NCBI GenBank assembly: GCA_022702545.1
Contig: JAHRBC010000003.1
Coordinates: 1,178,001-1,242,000, forward strand
Length of the DNA: 64,000 nucleotides
Direction of reading: 5' to 3'
Source of the DNA: Phycomyces nitens
Taxonomy: Eukaryota; Mucoromycota; Mucoromycetes; Mucorales; Phycomycetaceae
Each line of letters begins with the position of its first letter. Positions within the stretch are counted from its first letter, which is position 1. A program made the translations under genes and the position numbers. The notes under the pieces were generated by a model that did not search any database, was not told the origin of the DNA, and worked only from the letters and a program-made list of their open reading frames with translations. Positions 23,471 to 33,119 of the stretch are shown here, in pieces.

Positions 23471-23930
23471 AAGGAGGAGTGCTAAAAAAAGGCGCCCTCC
23501 GCAAGAAGGAAGATCTCTCGAAAGACGCCTTCGATGGTTAAAGTGGTGGTAGCATCCTTTATACAATTTGAACTGTAAGTACCCATTGATCTCTTGTGAT
23601 TTATGATGAAGAACATGTACTAATATATATATATGTATTATCTTTCCTCTAGGGCCCTTGTGAGGCTTGGTTTCTAAATTATCGACCATTTAAAAAAAAA
23701 CAAAAAACAAAAAGGAGGAGTGCTAAAAAAAAGGCGCCCTCCGCAAGAAGGAAGATCTCTCGAAAGACGCCTTCAGTGGTTAAAGTGGTGGTAGCATCCT
23801 TTATACAATTTGAACTGTAAGTACCTATTGATCTCTTGTGATTTATGATGAAGAACATGTACTAATATATATATGTATTGTCTTTCCTCTAGGGCACTTG
23901 TGAGGCTTGGTTTCCAAATTATCGACCATT
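23471..23930 (+). repeat. Tandem pair of 241-bp units, each with an intron-like core
   Basis: Unit 1 begins at 23471 and unit 2 at 23712, both with AAGGAGGAGTGCTAAAAAAA. Each unit contains a GTAAGT donor (first one at 23575), a TATATATA tract, and a CTTTCCTCTAG acceptor (first one ending at 23652), then ends in an A-rich tail. The units differ at few positions. The pair is also in copy 2 (39255-39713), so it predates the large duplication. No recognisable product. Confidence 0.85.
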
Positions 23931-24024
23931 TAAAAAAAAAAACAAAAAAAAAACAAAAAACAAACAAAAAACAAAAAAAAATGAAATTGGACAAAGAAAG
24001 CAAACGAAGATCGAACAAGGTGAG

Positions 24025-24660
24025 AAGACTTTGTGTTGGATGAAGCAGAAGACCTGGATTGGATAAAGAGAGAAGACCTAAATCGAATGGCGCAAGAAGA
24101 CTAGCATTGAATCGTGTGCAAAGGCCAGTATCGAACAGAGTGGAAGACCGATCCTTGACAGTGCAGGAAGACCGAGTGGTGGCAGAGCCCGAAGACCAAG
24201 CTGCTGCGATGCAGGAAGATGAGGATTGAATGGAAGCAGAAGAAGAAGATTGACCAAGACAAAGGACAAAACCAAATCAAAAACAAAAATCAAAAGCAAA
24301 AATCAAAACCAAAACCAAAAATCAAAACCAAAACCAAAAATCAAAATCAAAAGCAAAAGCAAAAGTAAAGGAAAAAGTAAAGGCAAAAGCAAAAGCAAAA
24401 GTAAAAGTAAAAGCAAAAAAAAGTCAAAAAATATCAAAACCAAAACCAAAACCAAAAATCAAAATGAATACCCAAAATCAAACCCCAAAATCAAACCCCA
24501 AAATCAAAACCAAAAATCAAAACCAAAAATCAAAATCAAAAGCAAAATCAAAAGCAAAAGCAAAAGTAAAAGCAAAAAAAAATCAAAATGAATACCCAAA
24601 ATCAAACCCCAAAATCAAAATCAAAAAAAAACAATCCCTATTATTTTCCAACATCTTTAA
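24025..24660 (+). repeat. GAAGACC-type and A/C-rich simple repeats
   Basis: From 24025 to 24240, GAAGAC recurs about every 30 bases in imperfect units. From 24260 to 24650 the sequence is nearly all A with C and G (AAAACCAAAATC, AAAGCAAAAGTAAA) and little T. Open frames here only encode Lys/Asn/Gln/Ser runs and are not credible genes. Counterpart in copy 2: about 39780-40400, with a short deletion or contraction near 40060. Confidence 0.85.
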
Positions 24661-25324
24661 ATTGACTTGACTTGACTTGACTATGTACCATCACAAATAA
24701 ATTATTTTGAAACATCTTATATTTTTTACATTGACAATTATTAGTATACAATCTTGCTATAGAAAAACTCCAAAGAAATTGTTAATATTGGGATATTTAT
24801 AATGTCATTGATTCTCAGAAATTATTTTTGAAACAAATAGCTAGGGAATTAAAGATGGTCATAATCTGGACAATCTCAAATCCTTGAAATCCATTGTATG
24901 CGTGGTACAAATAGTCATATTTCTTTTTATATACACTTCTTTACAAATTCCGCTTATTCCAACATCCTCTATATCTATACAAGTACGCCTTTGTGTGCGG
25001 TCGGATAAGCATCAATCGGTTTGTATTACGAATCTGCACAGCTTTACTTAGAACAAAATTTTTGAAATTTCTCAGACTGGTCTTAGGTCCTCTGGATTTC
25101 GTAAGAGGGTATCAAAAATGCACTTTTGGTGCAAATAGCGAATGGTCAGTGCTTGAAGATTTTTGTGAGTGAAAAATTGAGACAATTTGATGAATATTTA
25201 ACCAATTCATGTAAAATAAGATGGTAATGGTGGATCTTAATATGCCTCACTAGGTTACTTAATAATGTATACATTGTTAAATTTGTGTTTATAAATATAA
25301 AGTAATTTTTTGTCAAATACAATG

Positions 25325-26475
25325 GGGTTGATTCCGGAATGGCACAACTTTGACATCCCGAGTTTGTTTTTTAAAAGAAAATAAAATACATATACTTCTG
25401 TTTGTTTTCTTTTTTAGAGCCTTTTATCTTTAATTCGATTCTATTCATGCTTTTATAAAACATTTCTGACAATATTCCCAAGCAAATAGAAATCCCAATT
25501 GAAGTCAGAGGAATGATTATTGGTGTTTTTGAGGCAGGAGTAAAAGTTTCGACCGTTTGTGAGCGATATAACGTAGCACGCCGTACTGTATACAATACGA
25601 TGTGAAGATAAAGAGAGACTAGAACGACAATCATACACAGGAACAAGGGGCCCTCAAGGATATTTGGTGAACAAGACTTGCGCATTTTGCACAGAGAGAT
25701 AAAAAAAAAAGATCGGGCGGCCACCTTGGATATGTTGATCAACATAATGCATGTGAATTTGAAAAGATATACTTGCTGTCATAAAGACTCTTCATATAAA
25801 GTTTTGCATAGCTAGATATAAGCCACGGCTCAGTGAGTAGCATCGCAGAAACCGCATTGCCTTTGCCCAGCATACCAAAAAGGTGAATCAACGCTGGTAT
25901 TGAGTAATCTGGAGTGATGAATTGAGATTCATGCTGTTACCAATGCGCAAAAGGTACGAGTCTGGCGTATTCAGTCAGAGAAGTACAGCATAGACTGTGT
26001 ATGTCCCAGGATCCAAGGTAGTGGAAGGTATGTGATGATCTGGGTATGCGTCTGGTCTGGTGGTGTTGGGCCGATGGCAATCTGGAGCATTGGGGGTACA
26101 AAAACATACTTTAAAACACTTTGGGTCCCTTCAAATACCAGTTGGAATATGAAAGAAAGATGACTCTTTCATCTTTCAACAAGACAATTCTCCATGCTAT
26201 TGGAGCAAAATGGTGAAAGAGTATCAAAAGAACGCAGATCTGGAGGTACTGAAGTGGCCTGCGTACAGCCCCAATCTCAGTCCGACTGAGAATATCTGGG
26301 CTTACCTAGGAAGGATGGTGAGAGCTACAAAACCCCAGCCTAGGAGCCTTAAATATTTGAAGTGGTTGTAGAAAGAAGGATGGTATAAAATACCAGTTGA
26401 AGTGTGTGCAGCTCATTGTAATTCTATGCCAAATCGACTACATGCACTTCAGAAGAATAAAGGATTGCGCACAAA
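25325..26475 (+). mobile_element. Dead Tc1-like transposon (in duplication copy 1)
   Basis: Reading + frames gives a recognisable but broken Tc1/mariner transposase: an HTH region (VRGMIIGVFEAGV, CERYNVARRTVYNTM), then after many stops the catalytic-domain pieces VMIWVCVWSGGVGP, FQQDNSPCY and WPAYSPNLSPTENIWAYL. The DDE/D region is thus split by frameshifts and stops. The left end GGAATGGCACAACTTTGACA is a plausible inverted-repeat partner of the sequence around 26620-26650. The copy at 41.28 kb has the same defects, so the element was dead before the segment duplicated. Confidence 0.85.
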
Positions 26476-26639
26476 ATACTTAAAAAAAAATTAATAAATT
26501 CTTTTATTAACACCATGCTTTGCCCTTTATTTCAGTAAGTTTTTGTATTATGTTCTTATAGTAAAAATAAATAAATAGAAAACAGGTACAATAGCATAGA
26601 GATGTATATTTTTTATTTGTTAGGAGTCAAGTTTGGGCC

Positions 26640-27775
26640 ATTAGCCAACCTATGGGACTGTATATTTTGATAAAAGAACAAAAAAGAGATATTAATATAT
26701 GGTGTGGCCACCATGAGTCTTTATTAAAGCTCTTACTCTGTCAAGTATACTTGCGATAAGAGTATACCGTACTTCAGGGTCTAACCACTCCCGCTCCTAA
26801 AGGATACAAGTCTTTAGATCATCAACATTGTTAATAGACCTCTTCCTCTCATGAACTTTGGCTTTTAAAGCATGACAAACATGCTTGATTGAGTTAAGAT
26901 CTGGACTTTGGGATGGTCAGTAGTCGAGTCGTTGAATTTCCCAACGTTTCTTTCACCATGTTGTATACGAGCCAGTATGACAGCTGGAACCGTCTTCTTA
27001 AAACTTAAACATCGTGTCATGTTTCTCGTTCAATTTTTGGTACCACGAATGGAATTCTTTGGAAAAACAATTTATATATACGTCTTGGTCAACAGGCCCT
27101 TCAAGAAACGATAAATGTCCAAGACCACCAGCCCAGAAACACCTCCATACCATGACAGAATCTTTTCCATACTTCTCTGCTGTAATAATATGTCTTTATT
27201 GGTATCTTTTACCAGGTTTACGTATCACAAATGGATCAGAATCATTACCCTTTACCATGAATCTGGACTCATCTGACCATACTACCCTACTCCGGTTCTC
27301 GATGCCAAAGTTGGCTCTAGATTTATCCCAGCGCAGCCGATTCTTCTCCTATTTGCTGGTCAAATTCAGCTTTTAAACAGACTTATAATATCTGAAGCTC
27401 TTTGCTCTTAAATATCTGATAACTATCTCTCTGCAGACAATGACACCTGCGGCTACCAAATTTGCTTGGTGGTATGAAAAACTTTCAAATGGATTCCGTC
27501 TCACACTCAAGCAAAGACTCGTAAAAACTGTGACACTAAGTTTGTTTGGTCTTCCGGGCATATACTTTGTATTGGTTTTACTAGTTTCTTTCCAACGTTT
27601 GATGGTGGTGTTAATTGTCAACCGAGGGATGTTCATGTAGTTTGCAATATCAGTTGGGGTATGATTGGTATTAGAGAGCCAAATGATACCTCCACGCTCA
27701 AACTCAGATAACTCGCATCTAGGATATGAGCATCTGGTTCTTTGACTTCTTGATGGCATGAGTGATTAAGTCAGT
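26640..27775 (-). mobile_element. Tc1-like transposon with nearly complete but broken transposase
   Basis: On the minus strand the first 128 codons are open (27759-27373) and contain a helix-turn-helix region (GGIIWLSNTNHTPTDIANYM, then MPGRPNKLS). After one stop the frame continues with VWSDESRFMVKG (first catalytic Asp), VMVWRCFWAGGLGHL, EDGSSCHTG (second Asp) and SPDLNSIKHVCHALK. In that last block the usual NPIE glutamate/aspartate position is Lys. Several stops are present, so the enzyme is inactive. It is a different lineage from the 25.3-kb element. Confidence 0.85.
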
Positions 27776-28340
27776 AAAAAAAAGACTCTGGGAAGAATAA
27801 AAAAAAATAAACGTTGAAAAAAGGAGACCTACTTTTAAGAGTAGCACTAATTTATTTAGTCTGAGTGTATTGGCAAGGAGTGAGGTTGTCTTGATCCCGA
27901 ATTTGATAAAAGGCTTGTTGCAAGTATTTCTGATAGAATTAAAGCCGCAATTGCTTCTTGTGGTAGAACACCCCAATATTAAACTCTACTTATTTTTTTA
28001 TTTAAAAAATACACTATTTACTACTGGAATACAAATTCTCGAGTTTCTACAATAGACAGATGAAAATATATTTGTAAAAGATAATATGTGTATTTTTAGG
28101 GTACAAAAATACTTTGATCTTGCATTAACTTTTTTTTTCTGTGAGTGTATATCTGAGGCTATTCTTTGATTCCGTCTTACAAATATTGTGCTATATAATA
28201 TTATTCTCCAATATGTTCTAGTCAATTTATTATCTTGGTCAAGGATCCAATGTATAATAGATAATATGTAAATGTAGACGTCACTAAAAACTTTGTCTCC
28301 CTGGTTTCCTGTTCACATTCCAACAAAATTAATTATTTAA
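27776..28340. other. AT-rich gap
   Basis: No supported gene or element. Poly-A/T runs only. Confidence 0.4.
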
Positions 28341-28655
28341 ATGACCCATACCCTCTTACCAAACTGTATCCCTCTCTTTCATGTAAGTACAATTTCCAAA
28401 GAAAAATTCCTCCGGTAAGTCATTTTCCTTTATTTCTTTCTTGCTTTCCAAGCTACAATATATGCCAGCTTGGTATCTCTAAACGGCAATACTATATACT
28501 CTTGAGAAATAAATGCGTAGAATAAAACTCCTAACACATTTGTTCTTCTAGATTCCACAAGGCCGTTGAAAAAAAAGGACAAGGTAAACATGTATTTGCC
28601 AACCTCATACACTCACAAGGCCGTCGATGAGGAGAAACAATGGCTCACGGTGTAG
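28341..28655 (+). CDS. Tentative three-exon small protein (65 aa)
   Basis: Exons 28341-28414, 28453-28472 and 28552-28655 join in a single frame from ATG to TAG. Donors are GTAAGT and GTATCT, acceptors CCAAG and TCTAG. The start reads MTHTLLPNCIPLF and the end DEEKQWLTV. No homologue is recognised. The 20-nt middle exon and 38-nt first intron are unusually small, so this may be chance. Confidence 0.22.
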
Positions 28656-28737
28656 ACTCGGAAATTAAATTGGGAAGTAGAATACCTAGATAATGTACCA
28701 TGAATATTGTATACCTTTTTAATCGCTTTGCTTTTTA

Positions 28738-29150
28738 GGTCTGCCTGGGCGTTTAGTTCCTGGGCAGGGACGTTTCTTTTCTAGACCTACAGGAGGAAGG
28801 CACGATTTTCTCTTGTACTGTGTCTACAACCTTTGGTGTTGTAGCACTGGCAATTTATTGCGCAAGTGTCTAGAGCGGATGGCTGCAGTATGCGCGATGC
28901 GGGCTGTGAACCCGATACTCTAGGAATTCAGACTTGGTTATACGGTGTATGCTGACGTGCAGCGCTGCCTAAAGATCATTCTGGTTCCCATACTTTCTTT
29001 TAATGTACAGACTCTATTTGTGCCGAAGTGTTTCGGCCAGAGTGTAGCCATCTTTTTTTTTCTCCTTCGATGTCAGATCAGGTCTTCGTCCTGAGGGAGA
29101 TGGATCCGTTTGCTTTTTGTTAGGCAAACGGTGAACTAAGAATCTGACAA
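28738..29150. other. GC-richer hairpin-dense block, possible structured RNA or LTR
   Basis: Perfect inverted repeats are packed here: CTACAAC/GTTGTAG (28824-28844), CTAGAG/CTCTAG (28870-28923), GATGGCTGC/GTAGCCATC with one G.U pair (28878-29052), and GCCGAA/TTCGGC (29022-29037). Most striking is an 8-bp stem TGTCAGAT/ATCTGACA (29071-29149) enclosing two hairpins, CAGG/CCTG and CCGTTTGC/GCAAACGG. A T-run at 29052-29061 could end a Pol III transcript. Long open frames are absent. I cannot match it to a known RNA. A retroelement LTR is the main alternative. Confidence 0.4.
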
Positions 29151-29469
29151 AAATGCTGTACATTCTTTCAAAAATAAATTATTTAATAAAAAACCATCTA
29201 TCAACCACATATTTATTTATTGGCTTTACTTTTACAATTGATAATAATTCAGCAATATTAATATTGCTATTGTATTTGACATGGTTTAAATATCCAATAA
29301 AGTTGTACGCAACTTTAGATAATTAAATATGTCATAGATATATGTAAAATATTATCTAGAAAGTCTGTATCTGAGGCAAAAGTAAGATGATTGATGTAAT
29401 ATTACCTATAAATAAGTACCTAATTAACTATTACTACAGCCATTACAGGTAAAAGTATTTTGTTTATTT

Positions 29470-30400
29470 TTCGGGTGTGTCAAGGCCTGGCGCCTGTAGG
29501 CATATAGGCCACCCATGAGAACGAAAAGAATAATTGAAAATATAAAAATAAATAATAAAAAAGAAACCCCTAAATACTGGGGGAAAATAAATAAGGTATA
29601 AGAACGAAAAGAAAAAAAGTTTTTGTGTTTGACACGGCATGACAGAGAGAGAAGTCAGCGAGAAGGAAAAGAGAGCACAGAAAAAACCCCCAGTGGGGGA
29701 AAATGGCTTTTAAGAAAGTAAATAGATACATACAGCGGGTAAGAATACAGGCGAAATAAATATATAGAGAAAGAAAAAGAATGAGACGTCAAGAATCGAG
29801 AATAAGTAACTAGGTACTGACAGCACAAAGATTGGGAACGGATTTCAGCAAGGATCAGAACTCTAAAGACGGATCCCCTTTTGAAACTCGGACAATCCAT
29901 TTATGAATCTGATCGCACAACAGAGCCAAGAAATCTTGACCGTACTAAGCACAGCTTCGGGAGGACGCAGACGGGAGGGGTTGACGGGGGACGGTGGAAA
30001 TTTCGGACGTGAGCCAAGGGAAAGGATCGCCGGGGACAGGCTCTCTCTGTCGTCGATGGGTGGGTTTTGGTTTGGATGAGAGTTTTTTGGAGCGGTAAGC
30101 GGTTGCAAGGTCGATGAGGATTTGACCAGGATGTGGTTCGGAAGGGAAGGGGTATTGAGAAGTGGTTTGATCTATAGCACGTAGCAAAACAAGTAAGCAC
30201 GGCCACCAATCGCACCACGTACCAGGCGTTTTGTAGAACCTGGGGAGGCAGTTGAGAGCATGGTCAATGATATGGACATCCTGTGGCGGGGGAGGGTCCA
30301 AGTGACAGCCATTACAATGGTTAATATCTAAAATGACTTGATATATTTCAATAATTACAGCTGCACAGGTTCTGGGAGGACACAACTCTGAAATCCTGTT
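29470..30400 (-). mobile_element. 5'-truncated LINE-like retroelement 3' end
   Basis: A minus-strand frame (30385-29945, 146 aa) contains HCNGCHLDPPPP..DVHIIDHALNC, a C-x2-C ... H-x4-C zinc-knuckle pattern like the one after the reverse transcriptase of many fungal and plant LINEs. A Pro-rich tail and several hundred bases of untranslated-like sequence follow. The reverse transcriptase itself is missing, as expected for 5' truncation. It is more GC-rich than its flanks. Family assignment is inference from the knuckle pattern only. Confidence 0.4.
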
Positions 30401-30469
30401 TTTTTTTAGAATAAAGTACTAACATCTAGATCTGTTATCATTTCTACAGATTTTATCTTCAATTAAATA

Positions 30470-30650
30470 TGAACCATATATTTAGCAAGTACTTTTAATA
30501 CTATTACTGACCAAAAGAAAGTCTCAGTTGAAGTCAAACAAAGGATTGTTAATATTTTTAATAGAAAATCGCATGCTAATAATTTGTGAGAGATATAGTA
30601 TAGTGTACGATACTCTATACAATACAGTACCATCCACTACGAGAAATTGC
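30470..30650 (+). mobile_element. Short Tc1-like fragment
   Basis: Sequence around GTTGAAGTCAAACAAAGGATTG and the AGATATAGTATAGTGTACG stretch aligns by eye with the N-terminal HTH coding part of the elements at 25.3 and 41.3 kb. It has many stops, and nothing of the catalytic part remains. Confidence 0.5.
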
Positions 30651-32692
30651 AAGGAGTATTGATGAGAGGTCTATTAAAATCTGCCTTTCTCGTATAACCT
30701 ATATCTATGAATATTACACATATTCTGTTCTTTAGATATATTCTTGTCAATGATAATTCAAAAAATAAATAAATTGTTTTTGGTTTCAATACCAAACTCT
30801 CTTTACTTATTCACAATTATAGACCAAAATAATAGTCTCAATTTCGAAAACCCAGTTCTTTTTCTTGTAGTCTCAGAACCAAATATTGTAAAGACAAGAA
30901 GTATCTTTCTGTGAGAGCTATTGTGACATACGATGTTTGGTTGTTGAGCTAGTTGACCTAGACGACAGCTAGTAATTCGTAATATAGTTCCAGATTCTCA
31001 ATCCCAGTGCGATCAGTGCCAAAGAGTAGAGTAGAATTTTCCTTGAAGTATATTAAACAAAAATAGAGTAGACTTTAAATGTGTTTTATTGATATATCGT
31101 TTAGGAATATTTATACTAGTAAAATGTGGAATAGAAATGATAAGATATAAATGCAGATACACGAGACTGGTAATTTGCCACCTTTGTTAAGCAAATAAAA
31201 TATATCGATACACTTTTAAGAACAATAAGATTATAGATTTAACAATTTTGGAAGATTTGAATGAGGTCTGTGCTCCACAGGTACAACAAGAGAATACAAG
31301 GTCCAAAGTCGAAAAATATAAATTACTGTTCTATACAGTCACAGTATACCCGTATCTTGTTCAATTGATCTGACATGTATTGTTTCTTAATACTTTATTA
31401 TTGTACATTAATTTAATATCAATTAGATCCAAAAAGTTTATAAAATTAATTACTTTTACCATAATTTTTAATTGAACATGAGAGATAACTTTCTTTATTT
31501 ATTTTGTAAAGAATTTAAGAAAAAGAATCAATATAGTTGAATGATTGATTACCTGGATATTCGCAAAGTCATTGGATTCTATTCAATCAACACTTTTTTG
31601 TGTACAAGAGTAATTTATATAATTGTTCTTACAAATATCCACAACTCCATTGTGGATAGTCTCCTTGTACACTACACATAGAACTACGGAGCTATAATCC
31701 GTGTTGTATCCAACATAATCGTAGATTGAAACATTAACACAAATTACCAATATTGAAACATATTGAATAACCGACCTACTGGAAGTGCACTAAAGAGTGT
31801 ACCTTTCCAAATACATTATTCATACGTAAAGACACACTAACAATAATTCCTACCATTTTATTAAAATATATAAAGACAAGGCCGGATCGTGCAACAAACC
31901 AGCTAAAATGAATTCCTCTTGCCCAGATGAATCATCACGATTTTGACTTTCTCTTCTTTTTATATCTTGATCCAACCTTTAATATAATCGAATGGTTTTA
32001 ATACCTAGCGATAAAAGCATATAACTACTCACTGAACTTGGTAATAAAAGATCAAACGAACAATATACTTTGTAAAGAAGCTTCTTCTCTATTGATTTTT
32101 TCCTGGCCTAGTACTGCTTTTAGGAGGTTGTCACCTAATAGTTGAACCTATTAACCTTTAATTATGATTTATAAACAGTGTATCCATTATTCTACTTTAT
32201 TCGAATCTATTTTGAAGCAAGAGCTAAAGTCAAGGTACATGTAAGCCATATGCACCTATTAACATTATTTTCTTTGGGGTGATTAGATAAACTTGTGCTC
32301 TCAAATAATTAGCTATTTGGTGTTATGTTCTTTATTCTAAAGAAAGATATTTAAGCTATGGAATACTGTACGCCTGCTTGCCCACACGGTCAAAGCTTAT
32401 ACCCTGTACCTGGACATGCTACAATAAATATCGTATTATTATGATCGACTAACCCACATTTCTTGTACCCGTTTTTTATTCCAATCGCACAACATCTTGA
32501 TATTAACTATCAAATCTTCATGTCAAAAAATCTAGACTGTGAATCATTTATTCAATTCAATATTGTAGCCAAGTTCTTAAACACTTTCTATAATGTATCT
32601 TCTACTTCTTTCAAACTAGGAGAGGCCTTACTTTTTAGTTATTACCGGTCTCTTTCTGTGCCTGTAAATTCATTTTGCTCTTAAACAAGAAA
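30651..32692. other. Gene-free AT-rich stretch
   Basis: No supported genes, RNAs or mobile elements. Open frames are short and AT-driven. Confidence 0.4.
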
Positions 32693-33119
32693 TGCACAGA
32701 CCACCTTGGAGTAACGCAAAAATTAAAAAATCGCCATTCTTGAACTTGTACTCTCCAAGGTTACTGCTACACCGATCAAGACAAACTCTTTACTTCTTTA
32801 CGTGTAAAACACTGTTTCCTTAAAAATTTTACCTGGTCCGTTAACAAAAAGCAGATATTCCCACTCACTATAGCTCATTATCATACGAATCTCCACTTCC
32901 GGCCAATAAGAGTGCGTATTTCTATCATGCCTGCATCAACATGGTCGAAAGTAGTAAAAAGCGATGGTTATCATATTTCTTCTCACACAGGCGTTGGCGT
33001 CTTATCGATCAGTTTGACAGTCAATCAAAAAAAAATCTTTTTTTCCCATAAAAACGCAACCTCCTGGTGTCTTCCTTTTTTTTTCTCTTTGCACAGCTTC
33101 TTACCGTCTTTCATCCCAA
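32693..33119 (+). promoter_or_regulatory. 5' flank of paralogue B
   Basis: Conserved with the flank of paralogue A but broken by indels, so not coding. TATA-like CCCATAAAAACG lies at about 33047, and the shared CTTTGCACAGCTT lies just upstream of the start. Confidence 0.5.

Larger units (their letters stand above)
16663..26455 (+). repeat. Large direct segmental duplication, copy 1
   Basis: Pairs with 32693-42415 in the same orientation. Homology starts at ATGCACAGACCACC-like sequence about 430 bases upstream of the paralogous gene and ends inside or just after a dead Tc1 element. Identity is uneven: lower in the coding region (proteins roughly two-thirds identical by eye), high in the first 450 bases downstream, lower around 19.7-21.0 kb, and nearly perfect from about 21.06 to 24.89 kb and through the Tc1 element. 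Confidence 0.95.

Noticed and set aside
24226..24670. Long Lys/Asn/Gln open frames in the A/C-rich DNA
   Set aside because: They follow from simple repeats that lack stop codons; all frames look alike, and copy 2 changes frame through repeat-number differences.
27014..27376. 120-codon plus-strand frame
   Set aside because: It is the antisense of the transposase catalytic domain of the minus-strand Tc1 element.
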